From Ignavibacteriota bacterium (GTDB lineage Bacteria; Bacteroidota; Ignavibacteria; Ignavibacteriales; Melioribacteraceae), in the NCBI GenBank assembly GCA_013112585.1, contig JABFGH010000003.1, positions 62,001 to 126,000 of the forward strand: a stretch of DNA of 64,000 nt, written 5' to 3'. The position numbers were made by a program, and so were the translations under genes. Of this stretch, positions 1 through 9,244 are shown one piece after another (positions within the stretch are counted from its first letter, which is position 1; each line of letters starts with the position of its first letter). Below the pieces are notes generated by a model, which worked only from the letters and a program-made list of their open reading frames with translations, did not search any database and was not told the origin of the DNA.

Positions 1-329
1 TTAGCAATAGTTGCTTTAACTTTTCTAAAAACATTTTCATTTCCTTTGTTAGCTCCGAGAAGAAAAACGATTGCCTCATTTTCAGCACGACTTGTATAGA
101 GTTTTCCTTTTTGGGCCATAGCTTCTGCACCCTTAATTCCCCATTTATCAATTTTGTACTTTCTGGATAACTCATCAAGTTCTTGATAAAACCACTTTAA
201 TTCAGCTGGTCTTGAAAAACCATTTGGGAAGTGAATCGTACCAGAATCAACTAAAACTGGAGAGTTTTTATTACCATCAACGATTGCAAAAGAATAATCT
301 TTGTTACTACACCTTAATCCAATGACCAT
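1..329 (-). CDS. Partial small protein, possible RuvC/RNase H-like fold
   Basis: Reading the minus strand from ATG at 329, an open frame of 109 codons runs off the left edge without a stop. A GGAG ribosome site (331-338) sits just upstream of the ATG, supporting this start. The protein begins MVIGLRCSNKDYSFAIVDG, a beta-hairpin-like start carrying no conserved catalytic residue that I can name. Further in are KGAEAMAQKGKLYTSRAENE and a hydrophobic helix. The pattern loosely recalls the RuvC/RNase H fold, but I do not recognise the family firmly. It lies directly after an attC-like site (349-538) and in the same orientation as the helicase gene, as expected for the next cassette of an integron array. 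The C-terminus is outside the window. Confidence 0.6.
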   Translation of the reverse strand, partial: MVIGLRCSNKDYSFAIVDGNKNSPVLVDSGTIHFPNGFSRPAELKWFYQELDELSRKYKIDKWGIKGAEAMAQKGKLYTSRAENEAIVFLLGANKGNENVFRKVKATIA

Positions 330-348
330 AATAACTCCATTTGATAAC

Positions 349-538
349 GCATAACGGCGTCGTTGCTAAAGCGCAGCCCATAACAACACTGCCATATTGA
401 TTATTAAAATTTATATTTACAAAAAACTTACACACATTACAAAAGCTAAACAGCAATGCCGAAGCGGTACTGTAAACCTCAGAATTTCAAAATGGTGCAA
501 GCGTAAACGCTGGCGCTTTGAGCAACTGGTTATAAGCG
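349..538 (-). other. attC-like integron recombination site (putative)
   Basis: The intergenic region between the two minus-strand genes is bounded by CGCATAAC (349-356) and GTTATAAGCG (529-538). Inside these, GTTGCTAAAGCGCAGC (362-377) pairs with GCTGGCGCTTTGAGCAAC (509-526), giving 16 base pairs with two unpaired bases on one side (G512 and one base near 520). A long imperfect dyad with extrahelical bases, ending in GTTATG/ATAAC-like core sites and lying at the 3' end of a gene, is the hallmark of attC sites. The enclosed spacer (378-508, about 130 bases) is on the long side of the attC range. No integron integrase gene is in the window, so the assignment rests on the structure alone. Confidence 0.55.
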
Positions 539-552
539 ATTTATTATTTTAC

Positions 553-3500
553 TCAAGTCAAATTTTTAATTTCTAATATTTCAACATACTTATCCAAATT
601 ACCTACTTTAACAGTTTCACCAACTGATTTTTCTTTCAAGGAAATTGCTAATGGTGATTGTAAACTAATTTCTTTAATACCATTTGACATATCATAATTT
701 TTGCGAACATTTGTAACCAACCGCACGGTAATATCCTTCCCCGAATTTATATACTTAACTTTCACTATACTATTTGACATTACGATATCTTTACGCTGTA
801 TTGGTAGCACAATTTTCTTTTCACTAATCGCTTCCACAGTTTCTTTCAAATCTTTTTGAAGACTCGGTGCTACTTTCTTATCTTCATTCTCAATTATCGA
901 AATATTATCAGTAAATGCTAATGCAATATCGGATTTCTCTTTAATTTCTGATTTGCCATTATTCTCAATGTTTTTAATAAATTCAACTAATATTTTTGTT
1001 TCTCTTTTGGGATTTCTCCACCAATTTGTGCTCCATATTCTATGAAAAACAAAACCGTGTCCTTCAAGTATTTTTTGTCTATGTCTGTCATATAAATATG
1101 CTTCTTGACTTGAGTGATATGTTGCTCCATCACATTCAATTGCTATTTTGGGAACTCCAATAATTTTTGAATCATAAACTAAATCAATTCTAAATCCTGC
1201 AAATTGCAATTGTGGAATTATTTTAGTTTCATCAAAATGGTCAGTTAATACTTCATAGACTTCTTCTTCAAATGGAGATTCAAGGTCTTCGTTTAAAATA
1301 CCGAGTGTAGAACTTTTAGTTGTATTGTCAGAGAGTGTATTTAGAATTGCTAATCTTTGTTCTTTGTCATTATCGCTCACAGATTTACAATAAGCTAAAT
1401 AAGCAAAGAAAACAGCTCGTCTATTATTTGAATCTTCGATTGATAAATATTCTTTATAGTTTAGAAATACTTCCTCTGGAATAGAAGAACATACATATAT
1501 TTTATATTTTGCTCTTGTTATAATTACATTTAATAATTTGTATCCTTTTTGATGATTTATTGAGCCAAAACGATGTGCAAACTTACCGTCTTTATTTATG
1601 CCATAAGTCGTGGTTAAAATTATTACATCTCGTTCATCTCCTTGAATATTTTCCAAGTTTTTAACGAATAAGCCATTCTCTTCAAGTTCCAATATCTTTT
1701 CATTGAACTCCTCATAGCTATCAAATTTACGCCTTTCGTTAATTTTACTTAAAATAAGGTTTCGCTGATGAATATTAAATGTAGCAATACCAACAGATGG
1801 ATATTCACCATTTGGTAAACGATTAATATTATTTTCTATGATAGACAAAACAGTTTCTGCTTCAACTTCATTTGTGTGGTTAGAATAAGTGCCATTTACT
1901 TGAATATATTTGATTGGAGTATATTCAAATCCATTTGGTAAAGGTTTTAATCTTTGATTGTAAAAAGCATAATTTGAAAAGTCAATTAAATAAGGATGTC
2001 TTGACCTATAATGAAAATCCAAATGTTTTTTCTCGAAGCTCAGTTCTGAAGCAAAGTCAAGGAGAGATTCACAAGACAATAAAATATTATCTCTATCAAC
2101 TTTAATTTCATCATCATCTTCAAAATCATCTTCATCATCAATTGAACCATCAAATATTTTACTAAAGTAATTTGAAGGAGGCATTTGATGCTCGTCTCCT
2201 GCAATTATAATTTGTTTTCCTTTTAACAAGGCAGGTAAATTATCTTCTAATTTTAATTGACTTGCTTCGTCAAACATTACAATGTCGAAATATTGATTTT
2301 TACCTTTAAATAAGTTACTACAAACATCAGGTGTAGTTAAAATTATTGGGAAAAAGGTTGTGAATAGGTCTAAATCATATTTTACTATTTGTCTGAGGGA
2401 TAACCTTTGATGATTGTTACTTTTTCTTTTGTTGTATAAATTTTCTACTGATAGGTTTTGGTTTCTTACGTCAAATTCTCTTGTTGCATCTATTTGTTTT
2501 GAAAACCAATATTCACGGATATATTTTAATTGTTCATCTTCAAGATTAGCCAATGAATTAGTTAGTTCTTGGTGGTCTTTATCGTCTGTTGGCAAATTAA
2601 TATTTGCAGAATTAACAAGCATAGAATTTAAATAGTAAATTAGAAAGACTTTTTTCCAATTTTCTTTTTCTAATAGCTGGTTGATTATTTTTTTATTCTG
2701 TTTTGAAAGTGAGTTGTAGTATTGAAACCATTTAAATTCAGAGGAGAACAAATCTTTATCGTTGGAAAAATAATCTTCTTTCTCTTGAATTATTTCTTGA
2801 ATGCTATCTATTAAAGTATCTTCTGTTTTTCCTTTTACAATAGTAGTTGACCAACTATCAGCAGAAATTTTGTTTTTTAAAGATTTAAGTTTTTCTTTTA
2901 TTAATTGTAACGTTGGTGTATCAAAATCTTGATTAATTTCTTGGATTAGATTCAAATTTGCAAATTCATCTTTTACTTTGCTTTTGAAATTTATTTCTAT
3001 CTCTTTTAAAGATTCCTTATAGTATGAAAAGTTTGATACTTTACTTTTAATTTCATTAGATAATTTAATTGAAATTACATCATTACAGCATTCAATACTT
3101 GTCTCTAACTTTAAAAACAAGGAATTAATAAGTTGTTGGTCAATTCTTGTTTGCTTCTTTTCTTTTGAGAATAAAGAAATAACTTTATAGAAAATTCCAT
3201 TTGTTTTTTCTTCTTGGTAGAAATCTAAATTACCTTTGTTTTTAGTGACTAATTTCTGTATTTCGCCATCAATTTCAAATATTAATTGGAGCTGTTCTTT
3301 TAATTGTGAATTTCTTATTTGATTATACTCGCTTTCATATTTTGATATTTTTTTTGAAATAGATGCCAATTCAGTTTTATAATCTGCAAAATCATCTTTT
3401 AATTGTTGTTCAATTAAATATGGATTATCACCAAGTAGTTTTGAGGAGTTTAAGAAGGAAATTTCTTTATTCGGCTTGAAGTCATTATAAAGATTATTAC

Positions 3501-4941
3501 CTTTTCTTATAAACTCAAGAAAGTCATTTAATTCAGTTGAGTCATATTTAAAAGCTCCTTTTTCAATGTCAAGTTTGTAATCTTCTTCATTCCCTTTTAA
3601 TTGAGACAAGAATGAGCCAACAATATGTGTCCAATTCTTATTCCCAATTAATTTCTCGCCTAATTTTAGATGCTTTTTATTAATCGAATCAATGAGTGAT
3701 TTTGCTTTATCAATAATATTATCTAATGTTTCTTTAGAATGTGTATATCTGTACCTACGGTATTGAGTATTTTCAATTCTATCTCTTACAGAATAAACAA
3801 CATTTCTTCTCCCGGACTTTTGAACTTCGGTTATTTGTACATTTAAATTCGAAAGTCCTTTTTTATCAAGAGCTTCTTTTAAAACATTCAAAGCAGTAAT
3901 TTTTTCACAGACTACAATCGTTCTTTTATGATTTTCTAAAGCATTAATTAAAATAGCTGTTAATGACTGGCTTTTTCCTGTTCCTGGAGGTCCTTGAATT
4001 AAAATATTTCTTGTATTCTTTAAGGAATGTAATATACTTTGTTGAGAAGGGTCTGTTTCAACAGATGATATTGGCTGAAAAGAATGTTCATCCATATCTT
4101 CAAGGTCAATTGTAGTTCCTTCAAGATCAAGTAAGTTTACATAATCGTGAATAATATTTTGTTTTTGAACTTCAAAAATTGAAAATAACCCGCCAAATTC
4201 AATAAATGAATTATTAGATGTTAGCGGTAATTTTTCGTAATGTTTCTTGTCTGAAATTGATTTGATATTTTCAATTTTTTGCTTGAAAGTATCACGTAAG
4301 TCGTTTGAAGTCGAGCTATTAACTGTTTTTATTAAGTCAACACAAATATCTATTAGCTCTCCTTTATCTATTAATCCATCATCCAACAATTCAGGAGGTA
4401 TTGGGTCAACTTCTATTTTTGAATCACTTTGTAAATGATTAATAAGAACTTCATTGATATAAATAGGGTCGTCTTCGTCTCTTATAATAACCCAAGTATT
4501 AAATTCCTTAGTTCTTTTTATTTTCAATGACCAAATTAGTATTGGTGCAACAGTTAGTTTTTTATCAGTTTGGTCCCTTCTTACGAGTAGAGGGAACCCA
4601 AATCCAAACGTATTTATTCCTTTTTCAGACTCAATAGCATCAGTTTGATTGATTAAGTTTTCAAACGATTTTGTGATTTTTACTAATTGAACTTGGTCAT
4701 CTTCAAAAAGTGAATTCAAATCAGGCACATTGTCTTTCCAACTTACTTTAAAATTTAAAGGTTGTTCGGATAGAAGTGCATTTATGAAGTTTTGGGGTAA
4801 ATTTTCATCTATATGTGATAATCTTGTAAGGTCAAATTTATACCTTGAACGTGCAGGGATTGCATTTAAATGGACACCTCTTCGACTACCAACTTTTAAT
4901 CGGTTTTGTAATTCGACTAATAGTTTTGCAGTTATCTCCAT
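553..4941 (-). CDS. DUF4011-like SF1 helicase with Vsr-like nuclease and GreA/GreB-like C-terminal domain
   Basis: The 1462-residue protein is probably a nucleic-acid translocase-nuclease with a defence role (inference). The N-terminal region (about 1-200) resembles DUF4011. Helicase motifs follow: Walker A GPPGTGKSQ near 316, motif II FDEASQL near 890, motif III GDEHQMPPS near 915, HYRSRHPYLIDFSN near 978, GDERDVIIL near 1100 and the arginine motif NVIITRAKYKIYV near 1140. A long charged helical insert separates Walker A from motif II. Residues about 1220-1320 are a Vsr/DUF559-like PD-(D/E)XK nuclease (PFEEEVYEVL, FRIDLVYD, IECDGATYH). The last 75 residues (IVKVKYINSG to SPLAISLKEKSVGETVKV and VEILEI) match the FKBP-like C-terminal domain of GreA/GreB. 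DUF4011-helicase-Vsr proteins occur in antiphage defence islands (established). An attC-like site follows its 3' end. Confidence 0.85.
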   Translation of the reverse strand: MEITAKLLVELQNRLKVGSRRGVHLNAIPARSRYKFDLTRLSHIDENLPQNFINALLSEQPLNFKVSWKDNVPDLNSLFEDDQVQLVKITKSFENLINQTDAIESEKGINTFGFGFPLLVRRDQTDKKLTVAPILIWSLKIKRTKEFNTWVIIRDEDDPIYINEVLINHLQSDSKIEVDPIPPELLDDGLIDKGELIDICVDLIKTVNSSTSNDLRDTFKQKIENIKSISDKKHYEKLPLTSNNSFIEFGGLFSIFEVQKQNIIHDYVNLLDLEGTTIDLEDMDEHSFQPISSVETDPSQQSILHSLKNTRNILIQGPPGTGKSQSLTAILINALENHKRTIVVCEKITALNVLKEALDKKGLSNLNVQITEVQKSGRRNVVYSVRDRIENTQYRRYRYTHSKETLDNIIDKAKSLIDSINKKHLKLGEKLIGNKNWTHIVGSFLSQLKGNEEDYKLDIEKGAFKYDSTELNDFLEFIRKGNNLYNDFKPNKEISFLNSSKLLGDNPYLIEQQLKDDFADYKTELASISKKISKYESEYNQIRNSQLKEQLQLIFEIDGEIQKLVTKNKGNLDFYQEEKTNGIFYKVISLFSKEKKQTRIDQQLINSLFLKLETSIECCNDVISIKLSNEIKSKVSNFSYYKESLKEIEINFKSKVKDEFANLNLIQEINQDFDTPTLQLIKEKLKSLKNKISADSWSTTIVKGKTEDTLIDSIQEIIQEKEDYFSNDKDLFSSEFKWFQYYNSLSKQNKKIINQLLEKENWKKVFLIYYLNSMLVNSANINLPTDDKDHQELTNSLANLEDEQLKYIREYWFSKQIDATREFDVRNQNLSVENLYNKRKSNNHQRLSLRQIVKYDLDLFTTFFPIILTTPDVCSNLFKGKNQYFDIVMFDEASQLKLEDNLPALLKGKQIIIAGDEHQMPPSNYFSKIFDGSIDDEDDFEDDDEIKVDRDNILLSCESLLDFASELSFEKKHLDFHYRSRHPYLIDFSNYAFYNQRLKPLPNGFEYTPIKYIQVNGTYSNHTNEVEAETVLSIIENNINRLPNGEYPSVGIATFNIHQRNLILSKINERRKFDSYEEFNEKILELEENGLFVKNLENIQGDERDVIILTTTYGINKDGKFAHRFGSINHQKGYKLLNVIITRAKYKIYVCSSIPEEVFLNYKEYLSIEDSNNRRAVFFAYLAYCKSVSDNDKEQRLAILNTLSDNTTKSSTLGILNEDLESPFEEEVYEVLTDHFDETKIIPQLQFAGFRIDLVYDSKIIGVPKIAIECDGATYHSSQEAYLYDRHRQKILEGHGFVFHRIWSTNWWRNPKRETKILVEFIKNIENNGKSEIKEKSDIALAFTDNISIIENEDKKVAPSLQKDLKETVEAISEKKIVLPIQRKDIVMSNSIVKVKYINSGKDITVRLVTNVRKNYDMSNGIKEISLQSPLAISLKEKSVGETVKVGNLDKYVEILEIKNLT

Positions 4942-5455
4942 ATCATTTTCTATTTACTGTTATTAAAAGCTTAAATTCACATATTATTTTTACTAGTTAC
5001 TTTAAGTATTCCACAAAGTTTATAACTATTAGTTAACCCGACGAGTGAAGAGGTATTTAGGATTGTTAGACCGACGTTATTTCCGTCTAACATTCCACGC
5101 TATTCTTCTGTTTATCGCCATAAGTTATTTTATTAAAATTATTCATTAAATTTTTTTTAATAATTTAACGGTTTGTTATTCGGAATAAATTTTCCGTCTA
5201 ACATGAAAACAATACTATCGTTCTAACAAACATCTAATTATACTTTCCAATGCAAAATATCATACTGAGAAACCTGCGCACCGGGGCGTGATTGCCCGTC
5301 TTATAAAACCATGATATTATCACTTTTAAGTTATGATAATTTTTATAGAAAATAAAACAGTGTTACGTTTTTGAGTTAATTAGAAATGCTTAAAAGGATG
5401 TTATTGACAATTCAATTGTTCGCCACGTTTTTACATCTTAACGTTTTCAACACAG
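4942..5455. other. Gene-free stretch with GTTAGAC/GTCTAAC inverted repeat and duplicated 13-mer
   Basis: No gene is visible in this 514-base stretch between two minus-strand genes. It contains an inverted repeat, GTTAGAC (5065-5071) against GTCTAAC (5085-5091). The 13-mer TTCCGTCTAACAT occurs at 5081-5093 and again at 5192-5204. GTTAGAC/GTCTAAC resemble integron core sites, but a full attC or attI fold is not evident. GGGCAATCACGCCC on the minus strand (5289-5302) could form a small stem. The part next to 4941 must hold the promoter of the helicase gene. Confidence 0.4.
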
Positions 5456-8400
5456 TTATTTTATCAATAACATCTTTTTTGTATCAACAAAATTTTCAGT
5501 TAAAATTGTGTAGTAATAAATTCCGCTTGAAAGATTTTCGGCATTAAAATTTACAGTATAGTTGCCGGGCGATTTAACAGAATTTGTTATCACACCAACC
5601 ATTTGTCCCAACGGATTAAAAACTGAAATTGTTACGTGCGTAGTTTGTGCAATCGAGTATTTAATTGTTGTTGCCGGATTAAAAGGATTAGGAAAATTTT
5701 GCTGCAACCCAAATACTAGAGGCGCCTCAATTTCATCTTTCGGGATGTCAACAGTACTGCCTGTATTTTCAAACCAAATCAGTTCGTCATCTCTATCTGA
5801 TATTGTAATCAAATCCATATCGCCATCTGCATCCAAATCAGCGGCTAAAATTTTAATTGGTCCATCAGCAGTAGTTACTCCCAATTGTTCCGGTCCAAAA
5901 TCAGCCGTTGCTTCATTTAAACGATTTTCATACCAAACAACTTTATCATCATTTCTGCTTATTGCAGCTGCATCGTTATCACCGTCCCCGTCAATATCAA
6001 CAGCAATAACATCTCGGGGGTCCATTGTAAGAGGGGCAATTTCTAGTCGTGGACCGAAATCTTGAGTGACCTCATTCAAACGATTTTCATACCAGATAAT
6101 TGCTGAAAAATTTTCAACGAATAGCGGATCCAAATCATTATCCCCATCGAGGTCTGATAAATAGACATTGATTGTATTATTATTATCAATACTAGAATTT
6201 GAATAATTGAAAAATCCGTTATTCATATAAAATTCAGGACCAAGTGAACTTGCGGTAATAAAATCATTATCGCCATCATTATCCATGTCAGCTGCTTGCA
6301 CATCCTTACTGGCAATATGGGGTATAGCTCCAAATCCGACATATCCATCACATTGAAAGTCAAGCCAGGAAATCCAGTCGTTTGTTGAATTCAAAGAAAC
6401 GAGGTCCATATCGCCATCATGATTAACGTCGGTAAGTTGTTTCAAGCGCAGGCTGCCTGAAACGGTACTCTCAGTAAAATTTTGACTGCCGTCATTTGTA
6501 TAAAGTGTATTTGAAGCGAAACCATCGTTATCTACACGGATATCCATGTGCCCGTCTTCATTATGATCGATGGCAAATACACCAACCGGTGTATCAGTTA
6601 TTGTTATGGGGTGTGACGTGAAATTTCCCGAACCGTCGTTTTCGTGCCAAAGGAGATCTGACCATGAACTCGAAACTAAGTCCGGGTCCCCATCGGCATC
6701 CATATCAGCTACGTCCAATCCACTTGAATTGTTCGAGTGAATGTATATAGGGTGTGTTAAAAAATTCGGCTGCGAACTTGAAAAAGTTTTTATTTGAAAT
6801 GAAAATCCATAAGCAAAAGAAAGGCTATGTCCTGAAATACTTAAAACTCTTTCATTTATTGAGACTTCGATTATATCACCGGGTAAAAAATTATTTGCGG
6901 GATCGAAAGTTATCGTGTTTGTTCCACCACCGCTAAAGTTTCCGGATATCAGTCCGCTTGTTTGACTGTAAACTCTTATTGTACTGCCATTAACTGTTGA
7001 TATGTTTATTGGCTGATCAAATGTAATATTTATATTTCCATCCAATATAAAACTGTTTTCGGCATTAGGCGGTGTGGTTGTGGTTATATTCATAAACCGG
7101 CTATTTTCCTGCCAACTTGTTGTGTGTAGTCCTTGAGTCAAAATATCCATATCTCCATCATCATCAATATCAGCGTAATTAATTCCGTTGGAAAAATAAT
7201 TATTCCCAGTTCCTAAACCCTCACTAAAAATTTTTTCGTTAAAAATTTGAGAGCCGTTATTTTCAAACCAGTATCCGCCGGCAAGAATATCCATATCCAT
7301 GTCACCGTCCAAATCTGTAATAGCGGCAACATATATTCTTCCCGTTGAACTAGATGAAATTATATGTTCTGTAAAGTTTTCCATACCGTCATTCTCGAAC
7401 CATGAAATAGGTGCTGTTGGTCCATTCTCGACCGATACTTTCACAATATCAATATCACCGTCACCATCCAGGTCTCCGCTTGCAAGGCGACTTCTATCAG
7501 CAGAATTTTGAATAAAATGTTCGGTAAAACTTTGCGAGCCATTATTCTCATACCAAACCAAATTATAATCGTCTCTATGAAATGCCAGAATATCCATTGC
7601 TCCATCGGAATTAATATCTCTGATATAAAAAAATGATTCGGAACCGCCGCCAAATGTGGAAGGGATTTCCAACGCAGGTGAAAAATTTCCATTACCATCA
7701 TTAGGAAACCATAATAGATGATGAGAGACCGGGCTAATACGCAAAACCGCGGCAACAACATCAATATCTCCATCACTGTCTAAATCGCCGCCGGTCAGTG
7801 TCCATGGGTCATCACTGCTAATAAATCTTTCGGTGTATGGAGTAGTGCCCTCGTTTTCAAACCAGTTTAGTTCTGTATCAAAGGCTCCTGTGGCACCAAA
7901 ATTATCGTAATCGCCGTCGCCGTCAATATCATAAACTTCAATATATCTAAAATTACCGCCGGTACTAAAACTGCAAAAATTCATATTGCCGTCATTTTCA
8001 AATACAATTATCTGCTCGGGTAAACCTTCGTTTGATGTAAGAATATCAAGGTCGCCATCATTGTCATAATCCAGAGCTTTAATATCTCTTCCGCCCGGGC
8101 TTGCCCCGGCTAAATTGCGCTGAGCAAAAGTGATTGGATTTGAGGGGGGCGGTCCGCTTACTGCTGTAAAAGAATAAGTATGACCGCGTGATAATGTAAA
8201 TCCGCTATCGCTCATTAATGCTGTAGTTATAGTAAATGAAATTATTTCGCCTAACCTAAAATCATTATCCGGATTGAATGTAATTGTCTGACCTCCGGTA
8301 CCACTAAATACGCCGCTTAGTTTTCCGCTTTGGCTGCCTCTTACTATAAATGTACCTTCGTTTAATGAGGCGGCAGTTATGTTTTGATCAAACTCGATTA

Positions 8401-8536
8401 TAATGTTTGAATTTAGATTAACATTATTTTGGTTTATTGAAGGTGTGATGTTGTTGATCTGAATATTCTGTGAATAAATTTGCGGAGTGAAAAATACTAG
8501 ATTGAGAAAAGATAAAATGTATAATTTATATTTCAT
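5456..8536 (-). CDS. Secreted FG-GAP/VCBS repeat protein with T9SS sorting domain
   Basis: A 1026-residue secreted or cell-surface protein. I chose ATG at 8536 (MKYKLYILSFLNLVFF, a clear signal peptide) rather than an upstream Met because a GAGGCGG ribosome site precedes it. Two Big_5/SbsA-like Ig domains (first 100 residues after the signal, and again around 500-610) bracket FG-GAP/VCBS repeats. About 14 calcium-binding loops of the form D-x-D-x-D-G-D-x-D are visible (for example DYDNDGDLDIL and DLDGDGDIDIV), often followed by WFENDG or WYENRLNE. Such loops form beta-propellers. The C-terminus holds NFPNPFNPATTIKYSI and ends KKMLLIK, the type A T9SS sorting domain, so the protein should cross the outer membrane by T9SS. 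Function beyond adhesion or surface display cannot be inferred. Confidence 0.9.
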   Translation of the reverse strand: MKYKLYILSFLNLVFFTPQIYSQNIQINNITPSINQNNVNLNSNIIIEFDQNITAASLNEGTFIVRGSQSGKLSGVFSGTGGQTITFNPDNDFRLGEIISFTITTALMSDSGFTLSRGHTYSFTAVSGPPPSNPITFAQRNLAGASPGGRDIKALDYDNDGDLDILTSNEGLPEQIIVFENDGNMNFCSFSTGGNFRYIEVYDIDGDGDYDNFGATGAFDTELNWFENEGTTPYTERFISSDDPWTLTGGDLDSDGDIDVVAAVLRISPVSHHLLWFPNDGNGNFSPALEIPSTFGGGSESFFYIRDINSDGAMDILAFHRDDYNLVWYENNGSQSFTEHFIQNSADRSRLASGDLDGDGDIDIVKVSVENGPTAPISWFENDGMENFTEHIISSSSTGRIYVAAITDLDGDMDMDILAGGYWFENNGSQIFNEKIFSEGLGTGNNYFSNGINYADIDDDGDMDILTQGLHTTSWQENSRFMNITTTTPPNAENSFILDGNINITFDQPINISTVNGSTIRVYSQTSGLISGNFSGGGTNTITFDPANNFLPGDIIEVSINERVLSISGHSLSFAYGFSFQIKTFSSSQPNFLTHPIYIHSNNSSGLDVADMDADGDPDLVSSSWSDLLWHENDGSGNFTSHPITITDTPVGVFAIDHNEDGHMDIRVDNDGFASNTLYTNDGSQNFTESTVSGSLRLKQLTDVNHDGDMDLVSLNSTNDWISWLDFQCDGYVGFGAIPHIASKDVQAADMDNDGDNDFITASSLGPEFYMNNGFFNYSNSSIDNNNTINVYLSDLDGDNDLDPLFVENFSAIIWYENRLNEVTQDFGPRLEIAPLTMDPRDVIAVDIDGDGDNDAAAISRNDDKVVWYENRLNEATADFGPEQLGVTTADGPIKILAADLDADGDMDLITISDRDDELIWFENTGSTVDIPKDEIEAPLVFGLQQNFPNPFNPATTIKYSIAQTTHVTISVFNPLGQMVGVITNSVKSPGNYTVNFNAENLSSGIYYYTILTENFVDTKKMLLIK

Positions 8537-8721
8537 GTTGCCGCCTCTTTTATTGTCCATTTGAAATAATTGAAAAATTAGATCGATACTGCACAAAGGC
8601 AAAGTAGGTTAAATATAGATTTCAATTCAATTAAAACAAAGAAAAAAGATGCGAGGTATTAAAAATTGATGCGCTTAAAATAAGAAAGAGAAACCACCTC
8701 GAGGAAATATATTTCAATCAT

Positions 8722-8790
8722 CTATTTTAATAGTACTAATTTCTTAGTCTCACAATAATCACTTTCTTCTATTCTATTAAAATAAATTCA
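8722..8790 (-). pseudogene. Remnant of a T9SS sorting-domain C-terminus
   Basis: In the gap upstream of the FG-GAP gene the minus strand reads IYFNRIEESDYCETKKLVLLK followed by TAG. This matches the usual end of a T9SS type A domain (SGIYFYR..., then ETKKMVLLK and a stop). The codon before the Ile is TGA (8788-8790), one change from the conserved Gly codon GGA. Upstream of it similarity is lost. It looks like the surviving tail of a decayed or deleted secreted-protein gene. Confidence 0.6.
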
Positions 8791-8833
8791 ACATTAATGG
8801 GCGACAGGTGCGGACTCTGACACCAAGAAAAAA

Positions 8834-9193
8834 TTATCTCTTCGTTACATCGTTAAATTCATCAACTGTCGGTTTTTCCATTTCATCCGGATAAACATCA
8901 TCAATAATTTTGGCAATATCTTTTTCGGCAAACTCCAGCCAACCGCTAGGCGTGTTGAATTTTTTGTAAATAGTTAAAAAGACAAGCTGCTTGTAAAGTA
9001 TTGTATTGGATGGATCATATTCAATAGCATTCTTTACATCTTCGATCGCCATATCATTATTCTTTAAAATGAAATAATTCATACTTCTTGCCTGATAAAA
9101 TTCTGCAAGTCCCTTTTCATACTTCTCAATTGACTTAGTCAATACAATAACAGCGCTATCTGAATGAGGCATTTTTGAATATGCAGTTACCAA
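8834..9193 (-). CDS. Small TPR-like protein or fragment
   Basis: About 119 residues with TPR-like helices (for example NNDMAIEDVKNAIEYDPSNTILYKQL). No signal peptide is visible. The open frame has no ATG near its beginning; 9193 is a TTG with no obvious ribosome site, and the first internal ATG is at 9172. The frame is open right back to the stop codon of the transglycosylase gene (TAA, 9245-9247) and is in phase with that gene. The 17 intervening codons also read like TPR sequence (IELEANPESKSTIQLL). It may be a real downstream gene using a weak start, or what is left of a longer TPR protein. Product and start are uncertain. Confidence 0.5.
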   Translation of the reverse strand: MVTAYSKMPHSDSAVIVLTKSIEKYEKGLAEFYQARSMNYFILKNNDMAIEDVKNAIEYDPSNTILYKQLVFLTIYKKFNTPSGWLEFAEKDIAKIIDDVYPDEMEKPTVDEFNDVTKR

Positions 9194-9244
9194 AAGCTGA
9201 ATAGTTGATTTGGATTCGGGGTTAGCTTCTAATTCGATTTTCGA

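Noticed and set aside
5041-5204. Complete attI or attC at the right end of the helicase cassette
   Set aside because: Only short core-like inverted repeats; no full dyad with extrahelical bases and no integrase gene.
5562-6065. Plus-strand open frame inside the FG-GAP gene
   Set aside because: Antisense shadow of the repetitive Asp/Gly codons; the minus-strand protein has clear domains and signal peptide.
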